DNA of 64,000 bases from Vibrio ostreae (GCF_019226825.1 NZ_CP076642.1:1-64000), one strand, 5' to 3'; shown: positions 46,214-55,700, numbered from the stretch's first letter. Program-made: numbers and translations. Notes: generated from the sequence alone by a model not told the origin.

Positions 46214-46456
46214 ATGAAACGTACAGGAATTGTTCTGGCCTTACTGATGGCTTGCAGCGGCGCACAGGCCGGGATCAGCATCGGCGATAAGTTAGATATT
46301 TCGACTGACTGTATGTCCGTTGAGGCTGGTGGCATAAAAGTGGGTGGCGGCGATTGTGATACTCATAAGCATAAAGCCAAAGGCGGTAAAAAGGATAATC
46401 ATAGCTTTAATGGACACAACAACCCGGGTAAAGGCCATAACAAGAAGCATAAATAA
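46214..46456 (+). CDS. Small secreted His/Lys/Gly-rich protein
   Basis: An 80-residue protein with a signal peptide (MKRTGIVLALLMACSGAQA, cleavage near residue 19), a short acidic middle with two cysteines (STDCMSVEAGGIKVGGGDC) and a C-terminal tail dominated by His, Lys, Gly and Asn (CDTHKHKAKGGKKDN through KGHNKKHK). Such tails bind divalent metals or polyanions, but the function is unknown. Signal and length resemble other Vibrio hypotheticals. A ribosome site (AAGGATAAC) precedes the start, and the stop codon is built into a 20-bp hairpin terminator. It is monocistronic. Confidence 0.68.
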   Translation: MKRTGIVLALLMACSGAQAGISIGDKLDISTDCMSVEAGGIKVGGGDCDTHKHKAKGGKKDNHSFNGHNNPGKGHNKKHK

Positions 46457-46490
46457 GAAAAGCACCGCAGGGTGCTTTTCTTATTTATGC
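46447..46490. terminator. 20-bp hairpin terminator containing the stop codon
   Basis: A perfect 20-bp inverted repeat (46447-46466 against 46471-46490) with a GCAG loop: the inner part is GAAAAGCACC / GGTGCTTTTC and the outer part carries TAAATAAG. The stop codon of the small secreted protein gene (46454-46456) lies in the left arm. The TTTTCTTATTT arm serves as a U-rich tail on the plus strand. Confidence 0.85.
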
Positions 46491-46544
46491 CTTCAGCCTG
46501 TTCCGCCGTGCTAAATCGAAACGAGAGTCTCTTTTTCAGCGGGA

Positions 46545-46682
46545 TTAGCATCCACCTTGTTGCTGGGCGTGTTTTACCATCGCCAGGCGCAGAGCTTTCT
46601 GCTCAGATGAACACTCATTTCCGTTATGTGTTTCATGTTCCGCTTCCTGTGGAACAAATACATAGTCTTTATAAAATGTCAT
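46545..46682 (-). CDS. Possible 45-residue protein
   Basis: A minus-strand frame starting MTFYKDYVFVPQEAEHETHN and ending HAQQQGGC. It is charged, without a signal peptide or membrane segment, and has two cysteines (NECSSEQ and the last residue). The composition looks like real coding sequence, and the region would otherwise be empty between the gnd terminators and the convergent hairpin. No ribosome site is strong (GAGAAACC ahead). It is more plausible than the overlapping plus-strand frame 46472-46702, which begins in a terminator. Confidence 0.4.
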   Translation of the reverse strand: MTFYKDYVFVPQEAEHETHNGNECSSEQKALRLAMVKHAQQQGGC

Positions 46683-46710
46683 CGTGGTTTCTCTGTAACT
46701 GAATTCAGAC

Positions 46711-46745
46711 AAAAAATAGAGGATGTTAACTAAGTTAACATCCTC
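46711..46745 (-). terminator. Terminator of the zwf-pgl-gnd operon
   Basis: A perfect 12-bp stem (GAGGATGTTAAC / GTTAACATCCTC) with a 3-base loop, followed on the minus strand by TATTTTTTG. A smaller hairpin (GAGGGGG / CCCCCTC, 46773-46793) lies between it and the gnd stop, giving two stems in tandem. Confidence 0.9.
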
Positions 46746-46801
46746 CCTGATGCTTAATTTTCAGGCGTAGAAGAGGGGGGTGAATTCCCCCTCAACACGT
46801 C

Positions 46802-48250
46802 TTATACGTCGTATGTTGTTGACGCTGTGTCACCACCGGTACCTGTCCAGTTGGTGTGGAAGAACTCACCGCGTGCACGGTCAGTACGCTCATAAGTGTG
46901 CGCACCGAAGTAGTCACGTTGTGCCTGCAGCAGGTTCGCTGGCAGACGAGCCGTGGTGTAGCCATCCAGGAACGTCAGCGCTGAAGTAGTACATGGCATC
47001 GGGATACCTGCTTCCAGCGATTTCGCTGCCACTTTACGCCATGCGGCCAGACTGCCGGTCAGGATGTTTTTGAAGTAGTCATCTGAGCCCAGGAAAGCCA
47101 GTTCAGCGTTGTTTTCGTAAGCGTCACGGATGTTGCCCAGGAACGCAGAGCGGATGATACAACCGCCACGCCACATCAGAGCGACGTTACCGTAGTTCAG
47201 ATCCCAGCCGTTTTCGTTTGACGCTTCACGCATCAGCATAAAGCCTTGTGCGTAAGAGATGATTTTTGAAGCCAGCAGAGCCTGACGCAGTGCATCCACC
47301 CACTCTTGCTTGTCGCCTTCCACCGGCGTGATGGTTTTGCCGAACAGCTTCTCGGCTTCAACACGTTGGTCTTTCAGGGCAGACAGGCAACGAGAGAACA
47401 CAGACTCAGAGATCAGAGTCAGTGGAATGCCCAGGTCCAGTGCGTTGATACCGGTCCATTTACCGGTACCTTTCTGGCCCGCGGTGTCGAGGATTTTTTC
47501 AACCAGTGCTTCGCCGTCTTCGTCTTTGTAGCCCAGGATGTCAGCCGTGATTTCCACCAGGTAGCTGTTCAGCTCAGTTTTGTTCCAGTCAGTAAATACG
47601 GCCTGCATTTCATCTGCAGACATGCCCAGACCATCTTTCATGAACTGGTATGCTTCAGTGATCAGCTGCATGTCGCCGTATTCGATGCCGTTGTGTACCA
47701 TTTTCACGAAATGGCCAGCACCGTCGTTGCCAACCCAGTCACAGCAAGGCTCACCCGCATCAGTTTTTGCAGAGATGCCCTGGAAGATAGGCTTAACCGC
47801 TTCCCATGCTTCCGGCGCGCCGCCAGGCATGATAGAAGGTCCGAAACGTGCGCCTTCTTCACCACCGGATACACCCGTACCGATGAAGTGGATGCCTTTT
47901 TCACGCAGAGCCGCAACGCGACGGTTGGTGTCAGGGTAGTTGGTGTTACCGCCATCGATGATGATGTCGCCTTTGTCCAGCAGAGGAACCAGTTGGTCGA
48001 TGAATGCATCAACCACAGCGCCAGCGCGAACCATCAGCATCACTTTACGTGGCGCTTCCAGTTTGTCGACCAGCTCTTGCAGGGTGTAAGCACCTACAAT
48101 GTTGGTGCCTTTCGCCGGGCCTTGCAGGAATTCGTCGACTTTCGCCGCAGTACGGTTATGTGCCACCACTTTAAAGCCGTGGTCGTTCATGTTCAGGATA
48201 AGGTTCTGGCCCATGACTGCCAGGCCAATTACACCAATATCGCCTTTCAT
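46802..48250 (-). CDS. gnd: 6-phosphogluconate dehydrogenase (decarboxylating)
   Basis: A 482-residue NADP enzyme converting 6-phosphogluconate to ribulose 5-phosphate and CO2. The N-terminal dinucleotide site is IGVIGLAVMGQNLILNM, the substrate motif is TGVSGGEEGARFGPSIMPGG, and the catalytic Lys/Glu sit in GAGHFVKMVHNGIEYGDMQL. The C-terminal helices end RGEFFHTNWTGTGGDT, the tail that closes over the partner subunit. The ATG at 48250 follows GGAGAGAAAA. It is the third gene of the operon, 12 bases after pgl. Length and motifs are complete. Confidence 0.97.
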   Translation of the reverse strand: MKGDIGVIGLAVMGQNLILNMNDHGFKVVAHNRTAAKVDEFLQGPAKGTNIVGAYTLQELVDKLEAPRKVMLMVRAGAVVDAFIDQLVPLLDKGDIIIDGGNTNYPDTNRRVAALREKGIHFIGTGVSGGEEGARFGPSIMPGGAPEAWEAVKPIFQGISAKTDAGEPCCDWVGNDGAGHFVKMVHNGIEYGDMQLITEAYQFMKDGLGMSADEMQAVFTDWNKTELNSYLVEITADILGYKDEDGEALVEKILDTAGQKGTGKWTGINALDLGIPLTLISESVFSRCLSALKDQRVEAEKLFGKTITPVEGDKQEWVDALRQALLASKIISYAQGFMLMREASNENGWDLNYGNVALMWRGGCIIRSAFLGNIRDAYENNAELAFLGSDDYFKNILTGSLAAWRKVAAKSLEAGIPMPCTTSALTFLDGYTTARLPANLLQAQRDYFGAHTYERTDRARGEFFHTNWTGTGGDTASTTYDV

Positions 48251-48261
48251 TTTTCTCTCCT

Positions 48262-48978
48262 TCACGCAATCTTCGCTGCTGCGTCTAAATCTAAAAACCA
48301 CTCTGTTTCACCAGCCGAAGACTGGATTTTCGCTGCTGGATACGGCAGATCTTCAGCAGGAGTGGTGTGAATTTCATAAACGATCTCGGCCTTACCAGCG
48401 CCAAGAACAAGGTAACTAATACGTTTTGCTGCTTCCAGTACCTTCGCGGTTTTAGACACACGAAGCTGGCCTGATTCAGGGTGAGAGGCGACGACAGACA
48501 AGTTCTCATCATCGTAGTTGGTTTTACCCGGGAACAGAGAAGCAGTGTGGCCGTCAGCGCCGACACCCAGCAGGATCCAGTCAAAGACAGGCGTCCCATT
48601 GTCTGATGGAATCACGTCAGCCATTTCTTGAGCAAAGCGTTCAGCTTCTGCCTGAGGCTCGTTTTCACCCAAAATACGGTGAATGTTACCAGCCGGGATG
48701 TCGATTTGGCTGAACAGCAGAGTGTTCGCTTCACCGTAGTTGCTTTCTGCATCATCCGGCGCTACGCAGCGCTCATCACCCCACCAGAAGTGCAGGTTTT
48801 GCCACTGAATAGAGCTTACGTATGGCTCAGAAGCCAACAGTTTGAACAGCATTTTTGGTGTGCTGCCGCCAGACAGAGAAATGTGTACCGGGCGGCCCAG
48901 CTCGCTGAATGACTTCATATCATTCGCGAGTGATTCCACAACGGCATCCGCGGTTGGCAGAATTTTGTGATTGATCAT
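48262..48978 (-). CDS. pgl: 6-phosphogluconolactonase (DevB type)
   Basis: A 238-residue enzyme of the NagB-like SOL/DevB family, hydrolysing 6-phosphogluconolactone. Signatures are [16 protein letters not shown] near residue 37, [22 protein letters not shown] near residue 72 and [15 protein letters not shown] near residue 137, containing the catalytic Asp/His. The start overlaps the zwf stop by four bases (ATGA), so translation is coupled. It is the middle gene of zwf-pgl-gnd, the oxidative branch of the pentose phosphate pathway. Confidence 0.96.
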   Translation of the reverse strand: MINHKILPTADAVVESLANDMKSFSELGRPVHISLSGGSTPKMLFKLLASEPYVSSIQWQNLHFWWGDERCVAPDDAESNYGEANTLLFSQIDIPAGNIHRILGENEPQAEAERFAQEMADVIPSDNGTPVFDWILLGVGADGHTASLFPGKTNYDDENLSVVASHPESGQLRVSKTAKVLEAAKRISYLVLGAGKAEIVYEIHTTPAEDLPYPAAKIQSSAGETEWFLDLDAAAKIA

Positions 48979-50477
48979 AGTTCGCAATAGTCCGTATTGG
49001 TCAGATTTTTACAAGGGAAGCGCCATTCACGGCCATCATTGCTCAGCAGGTCATCGGATTCTTTAGGTCCCCATGTACCGCAGGCGTAGCCGTACAGAGA
49101 TTGAGGATCTTGTTTGAAGTCCAGAATTGGCTGAACAAATCGCCAGCACGCTTCCACGGCATCCGTGCGCGCAAATAGTGTCGCATCACCGTTCAGTGCA
49201 TCCAGAAGCAGGCGCTCGTATGCTGTCAGCATTTTGGTCTCTTCCAGAGAGGCATAGTGGAAGTTCATTGACACTTCTTTTGCCTTAAAGCCTGCGCCCG
49301 GCTCTTTCAGACCGAAGCTCATCAGAATGCCTTCGTCAGGCTGAATACGGATGATGAGCTTGTTCTCTGGCGCATTTTGACCAAACACTGGGTGCGGCGT
49401 ACGCTTAAAGTGGATAACCACTTCAGTCACGCGGGTTGGCAGGCGTTTACCACTGCGCACGTAGAATGGTACGCCATTCCAACGCCAGTTGTTGATAAAC
49501 ATCTTCAGTGCCATATAGGTTTCGGTACGTGAATCTTCAGCCACGCCCGGTTCGTCGCGGTAGCCCGGAAGGAATTTGCCACGAACTTCAGATTCGGTGT
49601 ACTGACCCAATACCAGGTTGTTACGCAAGTCGTCATCGGAGAGCGGTTGCAGGCTCTGCAGGACTTTATTCACTTCGTTACGAATGGAATTGGCGTTGAT
49701 AGCCGCCGGCGGCTCCATACCCACCATGGCCAGAACTTGCAGCAGGTGGTTCTGGAACATGTCGCGCACTGCGCCTGAACCATCGTAATAACCACCGCGG
49801 CCTTCTACGCCCAGGAACTCCGCACCGGTAATTTCAACGTAATCGATGAAGTTACGGTTCCAAAGTGGTTCAAACATACCGTTAGCAAAACGGAAAACCA
49901 GTAGGTTTTGCACGGTTTCTTTGCCCAAATAGTGGTCAATGCGGTAAATCTGATGTTCTTTGAAGTGGTTATGGATTTCGATATCCAGCTCTTGAGCGGA
50001 TTTAAGGTCGTAACCGAACGGTTTCTCAATGATCAGGCGTTTCCAGCCATTGGATTCATCGTTCAGACCCTGAGAGGCAAGACACGCAGGGATCACACCG
50101 TAAAGACTTGGCGGCGTCGCGAGATAGAAGAGTGTATTGCGTTCAGTCTGGTTGTATTTATCAGCCAGTTGGTCAAGGCGGGTGGTCAGTTTTGAGTAAT
50201 CATCCTGGTCGGATGTATTAATAGCTTGATAGTGAAGGTGTTCACAGAAGGCATCAAGGATTTCAGGTTCTGTTTTCTCCAGTTCCTGAAGCGAGCGTTT
50301 CAGCTTCTCGCGGTATGATTCATCACTGTATTCAGTACGGCTCACGCCCAAAATAGCAAAGGACTCAGGCAATTGCTTGCTTGCATACAGATGATACAGA
50401 GCAGGAACCAACTTACGGTAAGTTAAGTCGCCCGAAGCACCAAAAATCACGATGCTGCTGTTTTCAGGTATTACCAT
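48975..50477 (-). CDS. zwf: Glucose-6-phosphate 1-dehydrogenase
   Basis: A 500-residue enzyme oxidising glucose 6-phosphate to 6-phosphogluconolactone with NADP. The nucleotide fingerprint is [15 protein letters not shown] at the N-terminus; the substrate motif [22 protein letters not shown] (split around residue 182-203) carries the catalytic His. Two adjacent ATGs (50480 and 50477) follow GGGAAAG; I take the second because of spacing. The upstream open frame to 50537 lacks similarity. It is the first gene of the operon; its promoter must lie in the AT-rich 50478-50769 gap, which shows no other gene. Confidence 0.96.
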   Translation of the reverse strand: MVIPENSSIVIFGASGDLTYRKLVPALYHLYASKQLPESFAILGVSRTEYSDESYREKLKRSLQELEKTEPEILDAFCEHLHYQAINTSDQDDYSKLTTRLDQLADKYNQTERNTLFYLATPPSLYGVIPACLASQGLNDESNGWKRLIIEKPFGYDLKSAQELDIEIHNHFKEHQIYRIDHYLGKETVQNLLVFRFANGMFEPLWNRNFIDYVEITGAEFLGVEGRGGYYDGSGAVRDMFQNHLLQVLAMVGMEPPAAINANSIRNEVNKVLQSLQPLSDDDLRNNLVLGQYTESEVRGKFLPGYRDEPGVAEDSRTETYMALKMFINNWRWNGVPFYVRSGKRLPTRVTEVVIHFKRTPHPVFGQNAPENKLIIRIQPDEGILMSFGLKEPGAGFKAKEVSMNFHYASLEETKMLTAYERLLLDALNGDATLFARTDAVEACWRFVQPILDFKQDPQSLYGYACGTWGPKESDDLLSNDGREWRFPCKNLTNTDYCEL

Positions 50478-50769
50478 CATCTTTCCCTTAAAAACGAGGT
50501 AGTTAGCATGCGCCAACCCTAGCAGCGCAATACACAAATAGAAAGAAGGTGATGCCTATATTGTCGATAGGCAAAACCGATAGGGAGATCACATAAATAG
50601 CAAATATGAGATCTCGCCCGGAGGGGTATTGTCTACGACAATTTGACACACATCAACTATTGATAGCGCAATCGACCAATAATTGAGTTATTTTTTAGCT
50701 AACTTACTAATTTTTAAAGGTACTGACTGGTAAACTTAGTTTGAATTTATCTCCGAACCGGCCTTGTTT

Positions 50770-53646
50770 TTAAAACTGAGCCTTCATAAAGGCTTTAACG
50801 GTTTTAATCTCTTCGCCAATATCGACCTCGGTACATTGCTGCGTATTTAAGAAGCGCTGGGCGTATTCAGCATAAACACCGGTCTCCAGAAACAGCACAT
50901 ACAGTTTAGGGTCAATGTGGCCCGAGGTTGCCATCTGGGTCATGATGGCTATCGACTCAGTCAGCGTTTTGGCTTTTTTGTATGGCCGGTCACTGGATGT
51001 CAGAGCTTCAAACACATCAGCGATGGCCATGATCCGGGCCGGGATTGATAACTGCTCTTCGTTCAGCCCGCGCGGATAACCTTTCCCATCCATACGTTCA
51101 TGGTGGTTGCCGGCAATGTCCGGCACATTCTGCAGATGTTCCGGATAGGGCAGGCGACGCAGCATTTCGATAGTCTGAATAATATGGTCATTAATGACGA
51201 AGCGCTCTTCATCGGTCAGCGTACCACTGCGAATACTCAAATTATGTAGCTCGCCGCGATTGTATTGGACATCGAGCGGTTTGAGTGTGAACTCTGACTG
51301 CTGTACCGCTGCTGGTTGGGTGTCTTTGGCCCAGGTGATTAGGTGCTCTGGTTTATCGGCCAGCAAGCCTTCCATAACGGGCAGGCTCTCATTGTCAGGG
51401 TAACGTTGTTGTTCCAGATGGGAAACGCCCAGCCTGTTGTCCAGAGTCCGTTTCCATTGACGCCTGGCAATTTGTTGCAAGCGTTCAATGTCCTCATCAC
51501 GCATAAATTCAGAGCCGATGTTGCATTGAGCGACAAAACTGAACTCCTCGTCTAACGTGTGTCGGGTGCTGTCCAGTTGCTGTTGAAGTTCAGTTGGGTC
51601 GCCGCCCTGAGCAACGGCTTGCCAATACTCGGCTTCAGCTTGCATTTTGAGCAGTTCGAAACGCATGCGTATCTCATGGATACGATCATAAATGGTCTCG
51701 AGCTTGGTGGCTTTATCAACTACGAACTCAGGCGTGGTGACTTTACCGCAGTCATGCATCCAGGCGGCCAGATTAAGCTCTTCCCATTGTTCACTGTTCA
51801 TGGTGAAGCGTGGGAAGTAATGATGATCCTCCACCGCAGCTTTGGCCAGCATCTTGGCGAGCTCGGGGACACGCTGGCAATGTCCGCCAGTGTATGGAGA
51901 TTTGGTATCGATGGCAGAGGCGATCAAGGCGATGAAGGCATTCAGCATATCTTTTTGCTGCTGCATTTTGTCGATATTGTCTTTGGCTATTTCAGCAAAA
52001 CTGAGTACCTCACGTAAAAACGCGTGTTTATCGAGTTGTGCCTTGGTGGTGGTACGTTCATAGCTGAGATTGAGTACGCCGACGAGCTGACGATGGCGGT
52101 TAAGTAACGGAAAAAGATAGATATCGCTGTTAAACAAATAGTCTTTGTGTTTGCGCAGGATATTGTCATCACGAGTCAGGTGAACCAGTTCCCCTTTCTT
52201 CAGTTCAGAAAGTAGCCAGGGTGTGTCCTGAACTAACTGATTGATATCGATTTTGAACGGAATAATTGCATGATTGGCGGCAATCGTGAACGTTTGACAT
52301 TCATTCGAATACAAATAGAGCAAAATGGTTTCCGCTCTGGTCACGATGTAACTCTGATGAGTAATGGTTTTCGCCAGCACATCAAAGTCCTGATTCGAAG
52401 CGGTTTCACGCAATAGTTTCAGCAGGTCGTGCAGAGTGTGTTCCATCAATTCGATGGACTGAGTAAGATCGGCCACCTCTTTGATCACGCTTTTCGGATA
52501 GCGGGTTTTCTGAAAATCAAAGCGCGCGATGTTATCTGTCTGTACCACCAGGTTTTCCAGCGGACTGGCCAGACGCCGCGCCGTGAACCAGACAATCAGG
52601 AAACAGCCCATCAGTAGAAAAATGGCGACCATGATTTGCTGATCGCGCATAGACAGCAGGTTAGCTAGTAGCGCTTTTTGAGGCGTTGCTTCCGCCAGGA
52701 GCAGATGGACGTGCTCGTTGAGCGTCACCGGGGTCAGGGTGACGGACCATTCGTCAGAGGCAAAATGGGTGGTGGTGTATAAGGTTTGGCTGCTGATACG
52801 GTTGGCTATCGAACCGAAAATACCGGAGGCCAGTTTTTGTTTGGTTTGCTGATCGCTGTCGCTCACCGTCATCCCGGTATTGTGTTCAGCCAGCAGGCGG
52901 AATTGATGATCGAACAGCGCAAGTTTGGCATCGGGCGAATAACCGATACGGGCCATCTGGTTAGAGAGTGAATTTAACGTGAAGTCTGCCGCTACCACGG
53001 TTTGACCATCATAAGAGCGTCTGGAAAGTGTGACACCGTGGGTTTGGAGAAAGTGAAAAGAGTAGGGCTCGGTGAGTCGTGTGATGCCATCGTCTTGAGC
53101 CTGAATGTACCACGGGCGCTCTCGTGGGTCGTATGTATTGTCGTGGCTCTGGCGAGTCATCATAGTATTCAGTTCGCTATCGACAAATAATACGATACTG
53201 CTGCCATCCATCCGGGTGCGGTTAATAAACAGTTGTGCTTCCGGAGGTGCGTCAAACTGTTTGCGTGATTCGGCACTGTTAAGCGGCCTTATCATCGTGA
53301 AGTCGCCCTGATTATTACCGTAATACAGTGCAATTAAATCCTGATTACGTTTAAACACCAGGCTTAGCGCCGCAAACCAGTTTTTCGCTTCCTGGGGCGG
53401 CAAACCCTGATCGACAAAGTGACTAAAAGCCATGAAATCGAGAGTCGTCAGTACCGGTGACGCGTTCTGACTAAACGCTGCTTCAAGTTTGCGGCTATTT
53501 TCATGGCTGAGCTCTTTGGCACTGGTGGTCAGTAACTGCTGTGAATGATAGTAACTGACAGCAATTAATGCTGATCCAACTAATGTTACTAAAACGACAA
53601 ATAATGTACTGATTTGAATGCTCAGCGGGTAGCAACGTTTGGTCAT
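50770..53646 (-). CDS. Membrane sensor HD-GYP c-di-GMP phosphodiesterase with dCache and GAF domains
   Basis: A 958-residue protein. Order: membrane helix (about 10-32), periplasmic dCache sensor (about 40-315; PRERPWYIQAQ and YDGQTVVAADFTL are typical), second helix (IMVAIFLLMGCFLIVWF), HAMP-like linker, GAF-like domain (about 410-560) and a C-terminal HD-GYP domain. HD-GYP motifs are DTKSPYTGGHCQRV, WMHDCGKV and HHERMDGKGYPRGL, then ADVFEALTSSDRPYKKA, so the catalytic site is complete. About 155 extra residues, largely helical, sit between the HD motif and the rest of the domain. It probably lowers c-di-GMP in response to a periplasmic ligand. The ATG at 53646 has GAGATGG ahead; the open frame extends to 53703. 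Confidence 0.9.
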   Translation of the reverse strand: MTKRCYPLSIQISTLFVVLVTLVGSALIAVSYYHSQQLLTTSAKELSHENSRKLEAAFSQNASPVLTTLDFMAFSHFVDQGLPPQEAKNWFAALSLVFKRNQDLIALYYGNNQGDFTMIRPLNSAESRKQFDAPPEAQLFINRTRMDGSSIVLFVDSELNTMMTRQSHDNTYDPRERPWYIQAQDDGITRLTEPYSFHFLQTHGVTLSRRSYDGQTVVAADFTLNSLSNQMARIGYSPDAKLALFDHQFRLLAEHNTGMTVSDSDQQTKQKLASGIFGSIANRISSQTLYTTTHFASDEWSVTLTPVTLNEHVHLLLAEATPQKALLANLLSMRDQQIMVAIFLLMGCFLIVWFTARRLASPLENLVVQTDNIARFDFQKTRYPKSVIKEVADLTQSIELMEHTLHDLLKLLRETASNQDFDVLAKTITHQSYIVTRAETILLYLYSNECQTFTIAANHAIIPFKIDINQLVQDTPWLLSELKKGELVHLTRDDNILRKHKDYLFNSDIYLFPLLNRHRQLVGVLNLSYERTTTKAQLDKHAFLREVLSFAEIAKDNIDKMQQQKDMLNAFIALIASAIDTKSPYTGGHCQRVPELAKMLAKAAVEDHHYFPRFTMNSEQWEELNLAAWMHDCGKVTTPEFVVDKATKLETIYDRIHEIRMRFELLKMQAEAEYWQAVAQGGDPTELQQQLDSTRHTLDEEFSFVAQCNIGSEFMRDEDIERLQQIARRQWKRTLDNRLGVSHLEQQRYPDNESLPVMEGLLADKPEHLITWAKDTQPAAVQQSEFTLKPLDVQYNRGELHNLSIRSGTLTDEERFVINDHIIQTIEMLRRLPYPEHLQNVPDIAGNHHERMDGKGYPRGLNEEQLSIPARIMAIADVFEALTSSDRPYKKAKTLTESIAIMTQMATSGHIDPKLYVLFLETGVYAEYAQRFLNTQQCTEVDIGEEIKTVKAFMKAQF

Positions 53647-53874
53647 AAAGCCATCTCTAGTTCGACGATGGTATAAGTATTGTTCAAGTTCCATAACTTG
53701 CAAAAATCAACCAATTAGCGAGTTTCTATTTTGCTGAAAGTTGTTTAGGGCTCACAAATTTCGTGTCGTTAAGCAGGGCCGTTCACATCTCAGTCGTCAT
53801 CAGCAGCACCATTCAGAGATTGGTATCCACCAGGGGATATTGTTAAACTGATTGAATAACGGAGGGAAGTAGCG

Positions 53875-54618
53875 ATGAAATTAGCGGTTGATACCCACAC
53901 CCACACGTATGCCAGCGGGCATGCTTACAGCACATTGATTGAGAATGCCCAGTCAGCGGCCAAGCAGGATCTGACCATGTTCTGTACCACAGACCATTCA
54001 GAGTCGATGCCCGGAGCACCGCACTATTGGTTCTTCTCCAATCAACGCGTTTTACCGCGTTTTCTGCACGGTGTCGCGGTGGTTCGTGGCGTTGAATCCA
54101 ATATACTCAATACCGCCGGAGAGATAGATATCCATCCTTCAGTGGATCAGAACCTAGATTGGGTCATTGCCAGTTTTCACGAGCCGGTATTTCGCCCAGG
54201 CACGAAAGCACAACATACCGAAGCGCTGCTGAACGTCATTCGCAGCGGCCGTGTTGATGCTCTGGGCCATCTTGGTAATCCGCATTTTGACTTTGATTTT
54301 CAGCCGGTGATTGATTGTGCCGCACAGCACAATGTCGCGATTGAAATTAATAACAGTACTCTGAAGGGGCACAGCCGCGCAGGTAGCGTTGACCGATGCT
54401 ATGAAATTGCACAAATTGCCAAAGCGTGCGGAGCCTGGATTACCACGGGCAGTGATGCGCATTTTTGCCAGGATGTCGGTAACTTAGCCTTGGCCAGCGA
54501 GCTTTTGGACCGGGTAGGAATCGCGTCGGAAAAAGTCATCACGCATACCGCAGCGCAGTTTGTGCAATTTCTTGCTTTACGTGGACGTCATCCGGTTGAA
54601 GCGTTTCAGAACCTTTAA
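53875..54618 (+). CDS. ycdX: PHP-domain phosphatase (YcdX family)
   Basis: A 247-residue metal-dependent phosphatase of the PHP superfamily. Metal ligands are spread through the fold as expected: [12 protein letters not shown] (residues 6-17), [16 protein letters not shown] (37-52), GVESNI, ASFHEP (about 102), LGHLGNPHF (about 132) and [12 protein letters not shown] (near 200). E. coli YcdX hydrolyses phosphate esters with a trinuclear zinc site and affects swarming; the natural substrate is unknown. The start follows GGAGGG. It is divergent from the HD-GYP gene and appears to stand alone. Confidence 0.9.
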   Translation: MKLAVDTHTHTYASGHAYSTLIENAQSAAKQDLTMFCTTDHSESMPGAPHYWFFSNQRVLPRFLHGVAVVRGVESNILNTAGEIDIHPSVDQNLDWVIASFHEPVFRPGTKAQHTEALLNVIRSGRVDALGHLGNPHFDFDFQPVIDCAAQHNVAIEINNSTLKGHSRAGSVDRCYEIAQIAKACGAWITTGSDAHFCQDVGNLALASELLDRVGIASEKVITHTAAQFVQFLALRGRHPVEAFQNL

Positions 54619-54730
54619 TGTTTTTGGTCAGCCGGGCGGCGAATGTAAGTATTTGAAACAATTTCAGCTTAAATTGGATGATCAGATTCAAGTACACTAT
54701 GGCGACTGAACTCAAAGGGTGGCAGATATA

Positions 54731-55116
54731 ATGAAGAAAGGCATGATACTGAGTGCTGCATTGTTACTTAGCAGCCAGGTTTTTGCTGCTGAGGTCGATC
54801 TGAAGCAGACGATGAAACAGATGAAAGTGGCATTTAAACATGCCGCTGAGGCTCAGAGCATCGAGGAAATGAAAGCGCCGGTCGCGCAACTCAACGAGCT
54901 GATCTCCCATGCCAAACAGGGTGAGTATCCGCCGGAAAAACAGGATTATTACCTGGAAGGCTTTAATAAGCTGAGTGTCGCGCTGGATAAAATCGAGAAC
55001 GAACTAGCAAATGGTGAATTCGAAGCGGCGCAAACGTCACTGCGTGGTGTCGATAATCTGAAAAAGAGTATCACGAAGGCCGTAATCCAAGTATCTGGAA
55101 ACGCCTGTTCGGCTGA
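54731..55116 (+). CDS. Cytochrome b562 (frameshifted as sequenced)
   Basis: A periplasmic four-helix-bundle haem protein of about 128 residues: signal peptide (MKKGMILSAALLLSSQVFA), mature start AEVDLKQTMKQMKVAF with the axial Met, then helices ending LRGVDNLKK. As sequenced, an AAAAA run near 55064 sends the frame into an unrelated tail ending at 55162. With one more A the protein ends EYHEGRNPSIWKRLFG at 55116, restoring the family's terminal helix and the His that is the second haem ligand. The function is probably electron shuttling in the periplasm. In-frame ATG at 54719 adds four residues ahead of the signal peptide and is less likely. Confidence 0.82.
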
Positions 55117-55178
55117 TCATTACCCATTATTGTGGTTTATTCTGCTCCGTAGTGCCGGTTAAACGAACGTTGATCGAG

Positions 55179-55292
55179 ACTACGCCGATACTACGCCGAT
55201 ACTACGGGGCTGATTTTTGCCATCAGATATACATTCTCTGCTGAGTCGGTATACTTTGCTGAGTCGGTGTACTTTGCTGAGTCTGTATAGTA
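55179..55292. repeat. Two short tandem repeat blocks upstream of the DUF2946-like gene
   Basis: Block 1: ACTACGCCGAT twice (55179-55200) plus a partial third copy. Block 2: an 18-base unit TGCTGAGTCGGTATACTT at 55239, a near-identical copy at 55257 and a degenerate one at 55275. They lie in the leader of the next gene. Copy number could vary by slippage. Confidence 0.85.
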
Positions 55293-55316
55293 GCGGCAAT
55301 TTGTTTGAGAACCTTT

Positions 55317-55700
55317 ATGAACCTCCTTTGCCGTTTTCACCGCATTATGATCTGTACCAGTGTCCTAAGTTGGCTGCTGGTGACGTTGATGCCGGTGCTC
55401 AATGCGCACAGCGGCCAGCAGAATATCTGGCAAACATTTTGCGTATTGGCCGGCGGTGATGTAGAGACGGCGCATCCGTCTGAAGGTCATACTCACCCCA
55501 AACACACCAAAGTTCATTCGCAGCATGGTAAACCTTGCCCGTGCGCGCACTTCTCTAATTTTCACTATGCCGGGCTGACCACCATTCAGTCTGTTGCAAG
55601 CAGAGCGCTATTCACCGCAGAGCGTTATGCATTCACTGCGCGCAAGCAGCGCTTTGGCTTATCGATTCCCCGCGCCCCGCCATTCGGTCATGTGTCCTGA
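55317..55700 (+). CDS. DUF2946-like exported metal-associated protein
   Basis: A 127-residue protein with a single N-terminal hydrophobic segment (IMICTSVLSWLLVTLMPVLNAHS), a His-rich middle (GHTHPKHTKVHSQHGKPCPC, residues 61-80) and a Cys pair CPCAHF. The layout matches DUF2946-type proteins, which commonly neighbour PepSY membrane proteins and copper or iron genes. It may bind a metal in the periplasm. The ATG at 55317 is the likely start. The PepSY gene follows about 180 bases downstream on the same strand. Confidence 0.65.
   Translation: MNLLCRFHRIMICTSVLSWLLVTLMPVLNAHSGQQNIWQTFCVLAGGDVETAHPSEGHTHPKHTKVHSQHGKPCPCAHFSNFHYAGLTTIQSVASRALFTAERYAFTARKQRFGLSIPRAPPFGHVS

Noticed and set aside
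46472..46702. 76-codon plus-strand frame
   Set aside because: It begins within the right arm of the 20-bp terminator and has no ribosome site. The opposite-strand 45-residue frame is more gene-like.
47306..48370. 354-codon plus-strand open frame
   Set aside because: It lies wholly opposite gnd and the start of pgl, which are certain. The frame is a by-product of the codon bias of those genes and shows no recognisable domain.
55217..55459. 80-codon plus-strand frame across the tandem repeats
   Set aside because: Its reading is made mostly of the repeat units and it overlaps the better DUF2946-like frame.
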